64,000 bases of DNA from Massilia sp. W12 (GTDB lineage: Bacteria; Pseudomonadota; Gammaproteobacteria; Burkholderiales; Burkholderiaceae_D): contig NZ_CP147776.1 in the NCBI RefSeq assembly GCF_037300705.1, positions 4,650,001 through 4,714,000 of the forward strand, given 5' to 3'. The position numbers were made by a program, and so were the translations under genes. The notes beneath the pieces were generated by a model. The model worked only from the letters and a program-made list of their open reading frames with translations, made no database searches and was not told the DNA's origin. Below are positions 1-10,472 of the stretch, piece by piece. Within the stretch, counting starts at the first letter, position 1; every line of letters starts with the position of its first letter.

Positions 1-108
1 GGAGGCAGGATCAAGCAAAAACGCTCAATTAAATCTTCAGCAATAATGCCTATCCACGCCAAGCTGGGACAAGAACGCAACAAAGCGACAGTCTTACAGC
101 ACTCAAAC

Positions 109-426
109 TTATGCAGCACGCTCTGCCGGCGATCCAGAAACAAGTTGAACCGAGAGGCGCAAACCCAGGCCTTTGAGCGCCGCCAGCAAGCTGTGTAATT
201 CTGCATTACTTTGCGCTGTCATGGTACGGGGAATCTGACTCTGTGTGGCATTCGCATTTTCAGCAACAGGACGCGCATCAGCACAAGTCAAGGCTACTTG
301 CTGCAATGCTATCATCAAGTCTTCCGACTCGCCATCTTGCAACAATTGGTTTAAATACTGAACGGCAAATTCGGGGTCATCCTTAAATAATTCCGCTATT
401 GCCTCATCATGGCTTCGATCTTTCAT
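109..426 (-). CDS. HigA-like antitoxin of a type II toxin-antitoxin pair
   Basis: The product of about 105 residues begins MKDRSHDEAIAELFKDDPEF, the usual opening of COG3636-type addiction-module antidotes that partner RelE/HigB-like toxins. A degenerate helix-turn-helix follows, with a conserved-looking end around LHSLLAALKGLGLRLSV. The start at 426 was chosen because its ATG overlaps the toxin stop as ATGA, which implies translational coupling. Antitoxins of this type normally bind the toxin and repress the operon. The HTH core is poorly conserved in sequence, so DNA binding is inferred from the family and not seen. Confidence 0.75.
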   Translation of the reverse strand: MKDRSHDEAIAELFKDDPEFAVQYLNQLLQDGESEDLMIALQQVALTCADARPVAENANATQSQIPRTMTAQSNAELHSLLAALKGLGLRLSVQLVSGSPAERAA

Positions 427-932
427 TCTCCCCTCCCCTGCCAGTCTTTCCAATACCTGACTGCCCGTTCAATATCTTCATTTTGCGAGGATTTATCACC
501 ACCACAAAGTATAAGCACTACCACGGCGCCAGATTGTGCATAATACACCCGGTAACCAGCTCCCTGATCAATGCGCAACTCCCAAACACCGTCCCGGCAA
601 GGCTTGTGGTCACCAAAATTCCCCCCTGCAAGCCGGTTTATGCGCTTTAATATCTGCACTTTGGCAATTGGATCTCGCAGCTTCTTAAACCACTCCAGAA
701 AGGGATCACGCTGATCCTCAGTAAGATAATGGCGAACAGTGAACTTAAGAGAATTATCGTTTATACCCGTAGCAGAAGCAATCCGATCTTTGAGGATTTG
801 CGGCAAGGCCTCGTAGCAATCGGGATGCTTTTTCAAGTCATTTTCACTGACTTCCTTGCGAAAGCCATACACATTAAAGCAATACATGGTCGCGCCGGTA
901 TCGGCCTTTTTTGCGCCCAAATACTTAATCAC
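423..932 (-). CDS. RelE/ParE-superfamily (HigB-like) toxin with N-terminal extension
   Basis: The C-terminal 105 residues match the addiction-module killer family: RHYLTEDQRDPFLEW, then NFGDHKPCRDGVWELRID, GYRVYYAQ and LILCGGDKSSQ. Family members are mRNA-interferase-fold toxins of about 100 residues. Here no ATG, GTG or TTG lies at the normal toxin start. A GTG at 932 has an AAGGAG six bases upstream, giving about 169 residues with a 60-65 residue N-terminal segment (KYLGAKKADTGATMYCFN and onward) that I do not recognise. The toxin precedes the antitoxin, the higBA order. An internal ATG at 887 is an alternative but lacks a ribosome binding site. Confidence 0.75.
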   Translation of the reverse strand: MIKYLGAKKADTGATMYCFNVYGFRKEVSENDLKKHPDCYEALPQILKDRIASATGINDNSLKFTVRHYLTEDQRDPFLEWFKKLRDPIAKVQILKRINRLAGGNFGDHKPCRDGVWELRIDQGAGYRVYYAQSGAVVVLILCGGDKSSQNEDIERAVRYWKDWQGRGE

Positions 933-1015
933 GATCAACTCCTTGCCCGCAGCGGGAATTTTTCTTCTCCGCTTTACCCTATCACAAAATGCACGCAGGG
1001 AACAAAGTGAATAGC

Positions 1016-1177
1016 ATGGGCAGTGCCCAAGAAAGATGGTGGCTGGAGTTGATGCCAGAAAATGGGCAGGTAGCATGCCAGTTCCCGGCGCATACGCACC
1101 TGCATTTGGGCTGCGATGTGAGCCAATCTGCCGCTGCGCTGCAATACGCCTGCGTCAATTGCGGGCTGCGGAAATGA
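1016..1177 (+). CDS. Possible small hypothetical protein (53 aa)
   Basis: The frame starts MGSAQERWWLELMPENG and ends with a Cys-x-x-Cys (ACVNCGLRK). It stops just before a strong bidirectional hairpin. An in-frame ATG also exists at 989. No good ribosome binding site is seen. The reading frame is protein-like in composition but short, so this remains tentative. Confidence 0.3.
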   Translation: MGSAQERWWLELMPENGQVACQFPAHTHLHLGCDVSQSAAALQYACVNCGLRK

Positions 1178-1209
1178 AAAACCCCGCCGGCTTGCGCGGG
1201 CGGGGTTTT
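1178..1209 (-). terminator. Bidirectional intrinsic terminator after tRNA-Met
   Basis: The arms AAAACCCCGCC (1178-1188) and GGCGGGGTTTT (1199-1209) are perfect complements around a 10-base loop, and a T-run follows on the minus strand. It sits directly downstream of the tRNA and could also end transcription of the small plus-strand frame. Confidence 0.8.
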
Positions 1210-1215
1210 GAATTC

Positions 1216-1292
1216 TGGTGGTGATAGGTGGATTTGAACCACCGACCCCAGCATTATGAGTGCTGTGCTCTAACCAACTGAGCTATATCACC
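1216..1292 (-). tRNA. tRNA-Met (CAU), elongator
   Basis: On the minus strand the 77-nt gene starts GGTGATATAGCTCAGTTGG and ends TATCACC-A-CCA with an encoded CCA. The acceptor arm GGTGATA/TATCACC pairs fully, the anticodon loop reads CTCATAA (anticodon CAT), and the T-loop is GGTTCAAATCC. The paired first base pair and the GCACAGCACTCATAATGCTGG anticodon arm fit elongator Met rather than initiator. tRNA-Ile2 also carries CAT but has a different acceptor stem. Confidence 0.93.
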
Positions 1293-1338
1293 GAAGAAGA
1301 CGAGATTATAGGCGGCGTTTTTAAAGCTGTCAAGGCAT

Positions 1339-2292
1339 TTACGGATTTTTCTGGATTTCAGCGGAAAACAAGTCGCGCAACTGTTGTGCGCAGTCGCTGC
1401 GCAGACAATCCAGCACCACCCGCTCCGGCATAGCCCGCAGCCAGGTCAGCTGACGCTTGGCCAATTGGCGGGTGGCGGCGATGCCCTGTTCTTTCAGCGC
1501 CGCCATATCGATACGGCCATCCAGATAATCCCAGGCTTGGCGATAGCCGACACAGCGCATCGAAGGCAGGTTGGGATGCAAATCCGGATCGCGCCGCAAG
1601 ATTTCCACTTCATCCAGCAAATTCGGGCTGCCCTGCAACATCGCCAAAAAGCGCTGCGCGATGCGCGCGTGCAAAGCGCTGCGCTCAGATGGCTCCAGCG
1701 ACACCGGCCACAAGCGGAAAGGCAATTCCGGCGTACTGCGGCGCGCCAGCAAGGCCGACATCGGCTGACCTGTGAGCATGAAAATCTCCAGCGCGCGCTG
1801 AATGCGCTGCGTATCGCCGGGCGGCAAGCGTTGCGCGGTGTGCGGATCGACTTGCGCCAGGCGCGCATGCAAAGCGGCGATGCCGTCGCGCGCAATTTCG
1901 TCCTCAAGCCGGGCGCGGATGGCCGGGTCGGCTTGCGGCAAATCATCCAAACCCTGGCTCAAGCCTTTGTAATACAGCATGGTGCCGCCGACGATCACGG
2001 GAAAACGTCCGCGCGCCTGGATTTGCGCAATCAAGCTGCTGCAATCAGCGGCGAATTGCGCTACCGAATACGCCTCGGCAGGCGCAATGATGTCGATCAG
2101 ATGATGCGGCGCGGCGGCGCGTTCCTCTGCGCTCGGCTTGGCGGTGCCGATATCCATGCCGCGATACACCAGGGCCGAATCCATGGAAATGATTTCAAGC
2201 GGAAAATGGCGCGCCAATTCCAGCGCGCAGGCGGTTTTACCGGAAGCGGTGGGGCCAAGCAAGGCCAGCACCAGCGGTTTTGCCTGTTGCAT
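1339..2292 (-). CDS. miaA: tRNA dimethylallyltransferase MiaA
   Basis: This enzyme transfers a dimethylallyl group from DMAPP to N6 of A37 in tRNAs that read UNN codons. The 317-residue product has the P-loop GPTASGKT (residues 13-20) and the [17 protein letters not shown] segment, both typical of the family at its usual length. The ATG at 2292 shares one base with the mutL stop (TAATG), so the genes are translationally coupled. It is the last protein gene of the miaB-phoH-ybeY-mutL-miaA run. MiaB, encoded upstream, acts next on the same base. Confidence 0.96.
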   Translation of the reverse strand: MQQAKPLVLALLGPTASGKTACALELARHFPLEIISMDSALVYRGMDIGTAKPSAEERAAAPHHLIDIIAPAEAYSVAQFAADCSSLIAQIQARGRFPVIVGGTMLYYKGLSQGLDDLPQADPAIRARLEDEIARDGIAALHARLAQVDPHTAQRLPPGDTQRIQRALEIFMLTGQPMSALLARRSTPELPFRLWPVSLEPSERSALHARIAQRFLAMLQGSPNLLDEVEILRRDPDLHPNLPSMRCVGYRQAWDYLDGRIDMAALKEQGIAATRQLAKRQLTWLRAMPERVVLDCLRSDCAQQLRDLFSAEIQKNP

Positions 2293-4193
2293 TATTGACC
2301 TCGCAAAAACAACTTATCCAAATCATTCATCGACATTTGCACCCAGGTCGGGCGTCCGTGATTGCACTGGTCGGAGCGCTCGGTTTGCTCCATCTGGCGC
2401 AGCAAGGCATTCATTTCCTGCAGCGACAGCAAACGGTTGGCGCGCACTGCGGTGTGACAGGCCAGCGTCGCCAGCAATTCATTGCGGCGCTCCACCAGCA
2501 CGCGCGCGCCGCCATATTCGCGCACATCGCGCAAAACATCGCGCGCCAGGGTTTGCGCATCCGCATTTTGCAACAGCGCGGGAATCGCGCGCACCGCCAG
2601 GGTGGTCGGCGACAGCGCATTGATTTCAAAACCCAGCTGCTGCAATACCGCCGCCTCATCGCTGGCGGTGGCGACTTCCAGCGGATCGGCGTAAAACGTG
2701 ACCGGGATCAGCAATTGCTGAATTTGCAGTCCCTCGCCCAGCGCCTGTTTTAATTCTTCATACAAAATCCGCTCATGCGCTGCATGCATATCCACCAGCA
2801 CCAGGCCGCGCCGGTTTTGCGCCAACACATACACCCCATGCAATTGCGCCAGGGCAAAGCCGAGCGGGTAATCTTCCGGCTTGCTCTCTTCTGCCGCGAG
2901 CGGGGCCGGGGCGGCGATGTGCAGCGCAGCTTTGCCCGCATCTGCCGGATAAGTGTGCGCCACAGGCGCCGTCTGCGCCAGGGGTTGCGGCACACTGCGC
3001 GCCGCGCCGACGAATTCGGCATAGCGCGCAGCGCTCTGCGCCACACCGGCTGGCGGCGCGCGCCAGGCTTGCGGCGGCAGCGTTAAATCGGCGGCGAAAC
3101 TGGTTTGCACATGCGGACGCAGCGGGGCCGGGGCTGGCGCCTCGGGGTTGGCGGCGGGCGCATCGCTTGGCGCGCTGCCGGCGCTGGTGGCGGCCAGGGT
3201 GCGCGTCAGCGCATGGAAAATAAATTGATGCACAGCGCGCGAATCGCGGAAGCGCACCTCGGTTTTAGCCGGATGCACATTCACATCCACCAGCGCCGGA
3301 TCGATTTCCAGCGCCAGCACGTAGGCCGGCTGTTTATCGCCGTGCAACACATCCTGATACGCCGCGCGCACTGCATGGGTCAGCAATTTATCGCGCACAA
3401 AGCGGCCATTCACATAAAAATATTGCGCATCGGCGCGCGCCTTGGCGGCAGTCGGCAAACCGGCCATGCCATGCAAGCGCAGCGGGCCGTAAGTATCGTC
3501 CAGCGCCAGACTGGCTTTGGCGAAGGCTTCGCCCAGAATCTGGCTGCAGCGACGCGCAAAACTGCAGGCGCTCCAATGCTCCAGCAATTTGCCATTGTGA
3601 TGCAGGGCAAAGCTGACATCGGGACGGGCCAATGCAATGCGGCGCAACACATCGGCGCAATGGCCGTATTCGGTCTGCTCGGTTTTCAAAAACTTGCGCC
3701 GCGCCGGGGTATTGAAATATAACTCGCGCACATCCACCGTGGTGCCTTGCGCGCCGGCCGCCGGGGCCGGCGTGGCGTCATGCGCGCCGCTGATCTGCCA
3801 GGCATGTTCCGCTTCGGCGGTGCGCGAAATCAGGCTGAGTTGCGCCACTGAAGCAATCGAAGCCAGCGCCTCGCCGCGAAAACCGAGCGTGCCGACGCGC
3901 TCCAATTCTTCCAGATTGCAGATTTTAGAGGTGGCGTGGCGGCGTAAAGCCAGCCCCATTTGCGCTTGCGGAATGCCACGCCCGTCATCGTTAATCATAA
4001 TCCGCTTGACGCCGCCCTCTTCCAGCTTGACGGTGATTTGCGTCGCCCCGGCGTCCAAGGCATTTTCCAGCAATTCCTTGACCACCGCGCTGGGGCGCTC
4101 AATCACCTCGCCGGCGGCGATTTGAGAAATCAATTGGTCTGACAGCAGGGCAATCGGGCGCTCAGGCTGCAGCGGGCGGGTCTGGGTCGTCAT
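2292..4193 (-). CDS. mutL: DNA mismatch repair protein MutL
   Basis: MutL couples mismatch recognition by MutS to strand removal. The N-terminal GHKL ATPase has [20 protein letters not shown] (motif I), NDDGRGI (II) and TLGFRGEA (III). A Pro/Ala-rich linker joins it to a C-terminal dimerisation domain. That domain contains [12 protein letters not shown], fitting the DxHAxxExxxxE endonuclease motif of MutLs from organisms without MutH, and it ends with [10 protein letters not shown]. The ATG at 4193 is preferred because homologues begin shortly before the [14 protein letters not shown] segment; an ATG at 4202 and a TTG at 4208 are in frame upstream. No clear ribosome binding site decides between them. 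Confidence 0.95.
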   Translation of the reverse strand: MTTQTRPLQPERPIALLSDQLISQIAAGEVIERPSAVVKELLENALDAGATQITVKLEEGGVKRIMINDDGRGIPQAQMGLALRRHATSKICNLEELERVGTLGFRGEALASIASVAQLSLISRTAEAEHAWQISGAHDATPAPAAGAQGTTVDVRELYFNTPARRKFLKTEQTEYGHCADVLRRIALARPDVSFALHHNGKLLEHWSACSFARRCSQILGEAFAKASLALDDTYGPLRLHGMAGLPTAAKARADAQYFYVNGRFVRDKLLTHAVRAAYQDVLHGDKQPAYVLALEIDPALVDVNVHPAKTEVRFRDSRAVHQFIFHALTRTLAATSAGSAPSDAPAANPEAPAPAPLRPHVQTSFAADLTLPPQAWRAPPAGVAQSAARYAEFVGAARSVPQPLAQTAPVAHTYPADAGKAALHIAAPAPLAAEESKPEDYPLGFALAQLHGVYVLAQNRRGLVLVDMHAAHERILYEELKQALGEGLQIQQLLIPVTFYADPLEVATASDEAAVLQQLGFEINALSPTTLAVRAIPALLQNADAQTLARDVLRDVREYGGARVLVERRNELLATLACHTAVRANRLLSLQEMNALLRQMEQTERSDQCNHGRPTWVQMSMNDLDKLFLRGQ

Positions 4194-4226
4194 GGCGCAC
4201 ATTGGCAAGCGGCAAAGCCGTTTGCT

Positions 4227-4679
4227 TTACTCCTGATAGGGATTGGCAAAACCGAGTTTCGCCAAAATCTCTGCTTCCAGCGCTTCCATCTCTTCCGCCT
4301 CGGCTTCGTCCTCGTGGTCATAGCCTTGCGCATGCAAGACGCCATGCACCACCAGATGGGCGCAATGCGCTTGCAGCGTTTTGCCCTGCTCTTGTGCCTC
4401 ACGCGCCAGCACCTCATTGCACAAGACGATATCGGCTTGTGTTTCTTCCGCCTCTTCGTCTTCGGTATAGGCAAAGGTCAGGACATTGGTGGCGTAGTCT
4501 TTTTGACGGTAGGCGGCATTCAGCGCGCGCCCTTCTTCCGCATCCACAAAACGCAGATTCAAAGAGGCTGGAAACAGCAGCGCGGCCTGCACCCAGCGCC
4601 GCAACAAGGGGCGCGGCAGGTCTTGCTGCAAGCTGGCGTCGGCGTATTGCACCGAGAGCGAAAGTTTATGCTTGCTCAT
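4227..4679 (-). CDS. ybeY: Endoribonuclease YbeY (16S rRNA maturation)
   Basis: YbeY is a zinc metalloenzyme for 16S rRNA 3'-end processing and ribosome quality control. The signature [16 protein letters not shown] supplies the three metal-binding histidines. The length of 150 residues is normal. Its ATG overlaps the phoH stop by four bases. In many gammaproteobacteria corC and lnt follow ybeY directly; here they form a separate pair near 17-19.6 kb. Confidence 0.95.
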   Translation of the reverse strand: MSKHKLSLSVQYADASLQQDLPRPLLRRWVQAALLFPASLNLRFVDAEEGRALNAAYRQKDYATNVLTFAYTEDEEAEETQADIVLCNEVLAREAQEQGKTLQAHCAHLVVHGVLHAQGYDHEDEAEAEEMEALEAEILAKLGFANPYQE

Positions 4680-5716
4680 GCTTTCCCCCCGTGTGCGCTG
4701 CGGCGCACCGGCAGCGGCTGGGCTTGCGCGGCCGCCTGTTCGTAGGCGTCCACGATACGCGCCACCAGCGGATGACGCACCACATCGGCGCTGGTGAAGT
4801 GGGAAAACGCCACCCCGCGCACATTGCGCAGAATCTGCAGCGCATCATTCAAACCGCTGTTTTGCCCGCGCGGCAAATCGATCTGCGTGATGTCGCCCGT
4901 CACCACCGCCTTACTGCCAAAGCCGATGCGGGTCAAAAACATCTTCATTTGCTCCGGCGTGGTGTTTTGCGCTTCGTCCAAAATCACAAAAGCATGATTC
5001 AAGGTGCGCCCGCGCATATACGCCAGCGGGGCGATTTCAATCATTTGCTTTTCAAACATTTTTTGCGTGCGGTCAAAGCCCAGCAAATCGTACAGCGCGT
5101 CATACAGCGGGCGCAGATAAGGATCGACTTTTTGCGTCAAATCGCCCGGCAAAAAACCCAGGCGCTCGCCGGCTTCCACCGCCGGACGGGTCAACACGAT
5201 GCGCTTGACCGCATCGCGCTCCAGTGCATCCACCGCACACGCCACCGCCAGATAAGTTTTGCCGGTGCCGGCAGGGCCTACGCCAAAGGTGATGTCATGT
5301 TCCAAAATCGCCTGCAGATATTGGCTTTGACGCGGCGTGCGGCCACGCAAATCATGGCGCCGGGTTTTCAACACCGGCTGCTGGCTGTCCGGCGCGCCGG
5401 CCTCAACCGTGGGCAGGCCGGCCACAGCCGGCAAATCCGCCGCCTGGCTGACTGCGCGCAACTCGACCAGCGCCAATTGAATTTCTTCCACCGCCAGCGG
5501 AACCTTGGCTTGCTGGTAAAAGCGCTCCAGCAAGCCGACCGCCTGCTCCGCATTGCTGCCGCTGATTTGAAATTTTTCGCCACGGCGGAAAATCGTCACA
5601 TCCAAAGCCGCCGCAATCTGGCGCAGGTTTTCATCCATCGGCCCGCACAAATGGGCCAACCAGGCATTGTCCAGGGGTTGCGGGACAAAATACAAAGGCG
5701 CTTTCGTTTTCGTCAT
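4676..5716 (-). CDS. PhoH-family ATPase (YbeZ-like)
   Basis: A cytoplasmic ATPase/predicted RNA helicase of the PhoH family that is commonly co-operonic with ybeY. Of 346 residues, about 120 form an N-terminal KH-like region. The Walker [12 protein letters not shown] lies at about 145-155, and a Walker B-type segment FVILDEAQN and [13 protein letters not shown] follow. Start and stop each overlap a neighbour by four bases (miaB upstream, ybeY downstream), so the three genes are one coupled unit. YbeZ is known to interact with YbeY in other bacteria; that role is inferred here. Confidence 0.93.
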   Translation of the reverse strand: MTKTKAPLYFVPQPLDNAWLAHLCGPMDENLRQIAAALDVTIFRRGEKFQISGSNAEQAVGLLERFYQQAKVPLAVEEIQLALVELRAVSQAADLPAVAGLPTVEAGAPDSQQPVLKTRRHDLRGRTPRQSQYLQAILEHDITFGVGPAGTGKTYLAVACAVDALERDAVKRIVLTRPAVEAGERLGFLPGDLTQKVDPYLRPLYDALYDLLGFDRTQKMFEKQMIEIAPLAYMRGRTLNHAFVILDEAQNTTPEQMKMFLTRIGFGSKAVVTGDITQIDLPRGQNSGLNDALQILRNVRGVAFSHFTSADVVRHPLVARIVDAYEQAAAQAQPLPVRRSAHGGKA

Positions 5717-7071
5717 TCTTGCACTACCAATTCCCCGCGCAGCGAGTAGTTATAAGCTTCGGTTACGCGCAAATCCAACATCTGGCCGATCAGGCGCTCC
5801 GGGTAGGGGCCGGGGTTGAAGTTGATCACGCGGTTGTTTTCGGCGCGCCCCTGCAAATCGCCGCCGGCGCGCTTGGCGCCGCCTTCGACCAGGATGCGAT
5901 AGGTCTGGCCCAGCATTTTTTCGCTGTTGCGCTTGATGCTGGCGTTGAGCAGGTTTTGCAGCTCGCTCAAACGGCGCGCGCGCACTTCCTGCGGCGTATC
6001 GTCATGCAGATTGGCGGCCGGCGTGCCGGGGCGCGGGCTGAACAGGAAGCTGAAGCTGTTATCAAATTCCAGATCTTCGACAAACTTCATCAGGTTGCGG
6101 AAATCTTCTTCGGTTTCGCCGGGGAAGCCGACGATGAAATCCGAGGACAGGGTGATATCCGGGCGCACCGCGCGCACGCGGCGGATGATGGATTTGTATT
6201 CCAGCGAGGTATAGCCGCGCTTCATGGCCGCCAAAATCTTGTCCGAACCGTGCTGCGCTGGCAGATATAAATGATTGGCCAGCTTGGGCACCTTGGCGTA
6301 GGTGTCGATCAGGCGCTGGGTGAATTCTTTGGGATGGCTGGTGACAAAGCGAATCCGCTCAATCCCTTCGATTTCGGCGATGTATTCGATCAACAGCGCA
6401 AAATCGGCGATTTCCGGCTCGCTCATCGGGTCTGCCGGCTTCATGGCGCCGCGATACGCATTCACGTTTTGCCCCAGCAGGGTGATTTCTTTCACGCCCT
6501 GCATCGCCAGATTGGCGACTTCTTCCAGCACATCGTCAAAGCGGCGCGAGACTTCTTCGCCACGGGTGTAAGGCACCACGCAATAGCTGCAATATTTGCT
6601 GCAGCCTTCCATGATCGAAACATAGGCCGCGCCGCCTTCCACCTTGGCCGGCGGCAGGTGATCGAATTTTTCAATTTCAGGGAAGCTGATATCGACTTGC
6701 GGCGCGCCGGTATCGCGACGCGCGTGCAGCATTTGCGGCAGGCGGTGGATGGTTTGCGGGCCGAACACCAGGTCAACATACGGCGCGCGCTTGATAATGG
6801 TTTCGCCTTCTTGCGAGGCGACGCAACCGCCGACGCCAATCAAGAGGCCGGGCTTGTCGCGCTTGAGTTCGCGCAGACGGCCCAGATCGGAAAACACTTT
6901 TTCCTGGGCTTTTTCACGCACCGAACAGGTGTTGAACAAAATCACATCGGCGTCATCAACGGTGTCAGTGCGCGTCATTTGCTCAGTCTGGCCGAGCAGG
7001 TCAAGCATTTTGTCAGAATCATATTCATTCATCTGACAACCAAAGGTCTTGATAAAAACTTTCTTTTGCAT
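5713..7071 (-). CDS. miaB: tRNA-2-methylthio-N6-dimethylallyladenosine synthase MiaB
   Basis: A radical-SAM methylthiotransferase that converts i6A37 to ms2i6A37. The N-terminal UPF0004 domain starts [19 protein letters not shown], with further cysteines at NTCSVREKA and GVGGCVA for the auxiliary cluster. The radical-SAM motif is [12 protein letters not shown], and a C-terminal TRAM domain ends near RGELVVQE. I use the ATG at 7071; a TTG two codons upstream (7077) is possible. It is the first gene of the coupled miaB-phoH-ybeY group. Its substrate is made by MiaA, encoded at the end of the same run. Confidence 0.96.
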   Translation of the reverse strand: MQKKVFIKTFGCQMNEYDSDKMLDLLGQTEQMTRTDTVDDADVILFNTCSVREKAQEKVFSDLGRLRELKRDKPGLLIGVGGCVASQEGETIIKRAPYVDLVFGPQTIHRLPQMLHARRDTGAPQVDISFPEIEKFDHLPPAKVEGGAAYVSIMEGCSKYCSYCVVPYTRGEEVSRRFDDVLEEVANLAMQGVKEITLLGQNVNAYRGAMKPADPMSEPEIADFALLIEYIAEIEGIERIRFVTSHPKEFTQRLIDTYAKVPKLANHLYLPAQHGSDKILAAMKRGYTSLEYKSIIRRVRAVRPDITLSSDFIVGFPGETEEDFRNLMKFVEDLEFDNSFSFLFSPRPGTPAANLHDDTPQEVRARRLSELQNLLNASIKRNSEKMLGQTYRILVEGGAKRAGGDLQGRAENNRVINFNPGPYPERLIGQMLDLRVTEAYNYSLRGELVVQE

Positions 7072-7120
7072 GGTCAATCCGAAATAAAGCTAAGCGAAAA
7101 GGGGTGTAAATCCCCTGGCC

Positions 7121-7453
7121 TTATGGACCCGGGTTAGGCCCGGTGTGGGTGGTGTGGCCCACTTCGTCCTTCGTCAAAATCCAGATGCGCTGAATCTCAC
7201 CCGCTTCATTTTCCAGATAATTGACGTAATAACTGCCAGGCAGCAGCGTATTGAAGGTTTCCAGCAGATTGTCGGCGTTGCGGATCTGAATATTCACCGC
7301 CAGCAGCCGCACCTTGCCATTGAGCACGATTTCGGGGTACACCCCGGGCGTCATCACGCCGCGTTTGGATTCGGGCGGAAATTCGCGTGTGAAAGCCTGC
7401 GCCAGCATGCTGCACGCGAACAGCGCAACTGCCAGCCAAGTGAATCGATTCAT
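7121..7453 (-). CDS. Hypothetical secreted protein DUF2845-like in size, family not recognised
   Basis: A 110-residue protein with a clear signal peptide (MNRFTWLAVALFACSMLAQA) and a probable periplasmic location. The mature part is mixed beta-like (ILNGKVRLL/ VNIQIRNADNLLETFNTLLPG / YYVNYLENEAGEIQRIWILT) with a short Thr/Gly/Pro tail. The ATG at 7453 has a strong AGGAGG five bases upstream. The size and layout resemble small conserved periplasmic proteins, but I do not assign a family or function. Confidence 0.75.
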   Translation of the reverse strand: MNRFTWLAVALFACSMLAQAFTREFPPESKRGVMTPGVYPEIVLNGKVRLLAVNIQIRNADNLLETFNTLLPGSYYVNYLENEAGEIQRIWILTKDEVGHTTHTGPNPGP

Positions 7454-7699
7454 GCCTGCCTCCTGGTGAAATCCATCATCGCGACAGCCGCGCCGCCGCC
7501 TTGCTCAATGCCAACTCTGCGATCCTGGCAAACCCTGCAGTATAAAGCATACGGCGTTTGGCTGCAGGATGGGAAGCAGGCGCGGCAGACGCCAAAACAG
7601 CGCTGAGCGGGAGCCGGCAGGATGGCATGAGGACTGGATGCACTGCATGGGAAAGTTGAAGGCGCATGCGGCCTGCCGCTGCCTGCGCCCGGCCCCGCC

Positions 7700-8074
7700 T
7701 CAGGCGTGCGGCGGCTCCAGCGTCAAGGCGCCGCCATTGGTTTGAATCGTGGTGGCCGGCCCTGCCGCTGTCGCAGGCGCTTGCGCTTTCGGGCGCTGGG
7801 TGCGCGCCATGGCCTCGCACATCGCCAGCACTTCCGGCAGGTCGTTGCCATTGGTGCGCAACCAGGCGTCCAGGCCGTTTTTGCGCATGATGCCGACATT
7901 GGTTTCGGTCAGCTTCTGGCTTTCGCAATAGCTTTGAAACATTTCCATCGCCATATCGTGACGGCGCGCCTGCGCGATCATCATATCCAGCCACTGCGTG
8001 CCGCTGTTGGGCAGACGCAGCGCGATGGCGGCTTGTTCTTTGAGGGTGAAGCTGGCGGGGGAATCATTCGGCAT
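7700..8074 (-). CDS. Hypothetical cytoplasmic protein (124 aa)
   Basis: No family recognised. From MPNDSPASFTLKEQAAIALR the protein is mostly helical, with two short repeated-looking motifs (AQARRHDMAMEMFQSYCES and LPEVLAMCEAMARTQ), and ends in an Ala/Pro/Thr-rich tail. The start at 8074 was chosen because GGAG lies six bases upstream; ATGs at 8095 and 8086 in frame have no such site. It stands alone between a secreted hypothetical protein and the divergent phosphatase gene. Confidence 0.7.
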   Translation of the reverse strand: MPNDSPASFTLKEQAAIALRLPNSGTQWLDMMIAQARRHDMAMEMFQSYCESQKLTETNVGIMRKNGLDAWLRTNGNDLPEVLAMCEAMARTQRPKAQAPATAAGPATTIQTNGGALTLEPPHA

Positions 8075-8227
8075 GTCAGTCTCCATGTGCGGCATGAGAA
8101 TAAAAATGCAGTCTAGCCCAAAAATCGCCGCGCTTCACATTTGCGTATGCCTGCCGCCAACACAAGCAGCCGCGCCCCCGCTATCATAGACGGGCTGCAC
8201 TTCTGTCTTGCAACTGCCGGAGCCGCT

Positions 8228-8707
8228 ATGTCTTCCCCGCATAAAATCCTGTTTGTCTGTATGGGCAATATTTGCCGCTCGCCCACCGCTGAAGCGGTGT
8301 TGCGCGGGCGGGCTGAGCGCGCCGGCGTGGCGCACCGTTTGCAGATTGATTCCGCCGGCACCCATGATTACCACATCGGCGAAGCGCCGGATGCGCGCAG
8401 TATCCGCCACGGCGCACAACGCGCTTACGACTTGTCCCCTTTACGGGCGCGGCAGGTGACTGCCGCCGATTTTGAGGCCTTTGATTATGTGCTGGCGATG
8501 GATCATGAAAATTTAGCGCGCCTGCAACGCTTGCGCCCGCCGCACGCCGGCGCAGACTTGCGTTTATTCATGGCGTTTGCGCCGCAGGCCGGCAGCGCCA
8601 TCGTGCCCGATCCGTATTACGGCGGGGCGGATGGCTTTGAATTGGTGCTGGATTATTGCGAGGCGGCGGCGGATGGCTTGCTGCGTGAGCTGGGTTTGCT
8701 GCGCTGA
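8228..8707 (+). CDS. Low-molecular-weight protein tyrosine phosphatase
   Basis: The phosphate-binding loop is CMGNICRS (C-x5-R-S, residues 11-18), and the general-acid loop DPYYGG is near the C-terminus, together the full LMW-PTP active site. Length is 159 residues, standard for the family. The ATG at 8228 opens directly at the first beta strand (SSPHKILFVCMGN); the frame extends upstream but that part is unlike the family. In bacteria such enzymes act on tyrosine kinases of polysaccharide export or are housekeeping phosphatases. No polysaccharide genes are adjacent, so the substrate is unknown. Confidence 0.92.
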   Translation: MSSPHKILFVCMGNICRSPTAEAVLRGRAERAGVAHRLQIDSAGTHDYHIGEAPDARSIRHGAQRAYDLSPLRARQVTAADFEAFDYVLAMDHENLARLQRLRPPHAGADLRLFMAFAPQAGSAIVPDPYYGGADGFELVLDYCEAAADGLLRELGLLR

Positions 8708-8713
8708 AGCGGT

Positions 8714-9775
8714 TTACCGCAAGTCGTCCCACAACTCGCCATTCGGATTAATGCGCGGCACAGCCAGGCCGAAATGTTGATACGCCAACGGCGTGGCGAT
8801 GCGTCCGCGCGGGGTGCGTTGCAAATAGCCTTGCTGAATCAAATACGGCTCTAACACATCTTCAATCGTGTCGGCTTCTTCGCCAATCGCCGCCGCCAGA
8901 TTGCCGACGCCGACCGGGCCGCCGCTGAATTTATGCAAAATCGCCTGCAGCAATTTGCGGTCCATCAAATCAAAGCCGACTTGATCGACATCCAGCATTT
9001 TCAGGGCGGCATCCGCCACTTCCTGATTGATCGTGCCGCCGCTGCGCACTTCGGCGTAATCGCGCACCCGGCGCAAGAGGCGGTTGGCGATACGCGGCGT
9101 GCCGCGCGCGCGCAAAGCGATTTCGCGCGCGCCCTCTTCCGTGATCGGCGCTTGCAGCAGGCCGGCGCTGCGGCTGACGATTTTGGTCAATTCTTCCGCG
9201 TTATAAAACTCCAGGCGCGCGACGATGCCGAAACGGTCGCGCAGCGGATTGGTCAGCATGCCGGCGCGGGTGGTGGCGCCGACCAGGGTGAAAGGTTGCA
9301 AATCGAGCTTGACTGAGCGCGCCGCCGGCCCTTCGCCAATCATGATGTCGATTTGATAGTCTTCCAGCGCGGGATACAAAATTTCTTCGACCACCGGCGA
9401 AAGGCGGTGAATTTCGTCGATAAACAGCACATCATTGCGCTCTAAATTGGTGAGCAGCGCGGCCAAATCGCCCGGGCGCTCCAGCACCGGGCCGGAGGTT
9501 TGACGCAAATTCACGCCCATTTCGCGCGCGATGATGTGGGCCAGCGTGGTTTTGCCCAGGCCCGGCGGGCCAAACAGCAAAGTATGATCCAGCGCCTCTT
9601 GCCGTTTGCGTGCCGCGCTGATGAAAATATCCAATTGATCGCGGATTTTTTGCTGCCCGACATATTGATCCAGCTGCTTCGGGCGCAAGGCGCGTTCAAT
9701 CGCCTCTTCATTCGGCGAAGCAGGCGCGGCGTCGATGATGCGGGCCGGGGCGAATTGTTCAGTTTGAATGCTCAT
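8714..9775 (-). CDS. ruvB: Holliday junction branch-migration helicase RuvB
   Basis: The AAA+ motor of the RuvAB complex. It has Walker [14 protein letters not shown], Walker [16 protein letters not shown], sensor GATTRAGML, and a C-terminal winged helix ending near the conserved [16 protein letters not shown]. Length is 353 residues. It lies 21 bp downstream of ruvA in the ruvC-ruvA-ruvB order and is convergent with the phosphatase gene, six bases apart. Confidence 0.97.
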   Translation of the reverse strand: MSIQTEQFAPARIIDAAPASPNEEAIERALRPKQLDQYVGQQKIRDQLDIFISAARKRQEALDHTLLFGPPGLGKTTLAHIIAREMGVNLRQTSGPVLERPGDLAALLTNLERNDVLFIDEIHRLSPVVEEILYPALEDYQIDIMIGEGPAARSVKLDLQPFTLVGATTRAGMLTNPLRDRFGIVARLEFYNAEELTKIVSRSAGLLQAPITEEGAREIALRARGTPRIANRLLRRVRDYAEVRSGGTINQEVADAALKMLDVDQVGFDLMDRKLLQAILHKFSGGPVGVGNLAAAIGEEADTIEDVLEPYLIQQGYLQRTPRGRIATPLAYQHFGLAVPRINPNGELWDDLR

Positions 9776-9796
9776 GCTGCTTTCCGTTTAGCTGGT

Positions 9797-10375
9797 TCAG
9801 CCCTTGGCCAAGGCTTTCAAGGCCAGTTTGATGCCCTCGCTCACGCCTACGCCGGCGGGCAGGGTTTTCAGCGCGGCCAGCGCTTCTTTGTCAGAATAGC
9901 CCAGCGCAATCAAGGCATGCAGGATATCGCTGTTGGCGTCCGGCGCGGCATGACCGGCGGCGTGTCCCAGTTCCGCGCCCAGCTTGCCCTTGAGTTCAAG
10001 CAAGAGCCGCTCGGCGGTTTTTTTGCCTATGCCCGGCACCTTCACCAAACGCCCGGCTTCTTGCAGCGTGACGGCCTGCGCCAGATCAGCCACCGACATG
10101 CCGGACAAAATCGAGAGTGCGGTGCGGGCGCCGACGCCGCTGATTTTGATCAATTGGCGGAAGGTGGCGCGCTCTTCCAGCGAGCCGAAGCCAAACAGCA
10201 AATGCGCGTCTTCGCGCACAATCATATGGGTATGCAGCACGACTTGCGCGCCGGCTTGCGGCAGATTGTAGAAAGTGCTCATCGGCACATCGACTTCATA
10301 GCCGACGCCATGGCAATCGATGAGAATTTGCGGCGGATTTTTTTCCAGGAGGGTACCAGTCAGGCGGCCAATCAT
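9797..10375 (-). CDS. ruvA: Holliday junction DNA-binding subunit RuvA
   Basis: RuvA tetramers hold the four-way junction and load RuvB. The product begins [20 protein letters not shown] (OB-fold domain I). It contains the acidic-pin region, two helix-hairpin-helix motifs ([19 protein letters not shown] and [19 protein letters not shown]) and a C-terminal RuvB-binding domain with [16 protein letters not shown]. The ATG at 10375 is the family start; the frame continues upstream without similarity. Length is about 192 residues. Confidence 0.96.
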   Translation of the reverse strand: MIGRLTGTLLEKNPPQILIDCHGVGYEVDVPMSTFYNLPQAGAQVVLHTHMIVREDAHLLFGFGSLEERATFRQLIKISGVGARTALSILSGMSVADLAQAVTLQEAGRLVKVPGIGKKTAERLLLELKGKLGAELGHAAGHAAPDANSDILHALIALGYSDKEALAALKTLPAGVGVSEGIKLALKALAKG

Positions 10376-10472
10376 GTTCTCTGTCCTGCAGTTGGGGCAA
10401 TAGCGCATGATACAGGAGGCAGCGCGGCGCCAACGCAAAAAAGCAAGTCAGGCGCATGCTTTTGCTGACGGG

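Noticed and set aside
1036-1254. Other overlapping frames across the tRNA-Met region
   Set aside because: They run through the tRNA or terminator and lack translation signals.
4202-5749. 515-residue plus-strand frame opposite ybeY and phoH
   Set aside because: Antisense shadow of two well-supported genes, Arg/His/Gln-rich with no domain.
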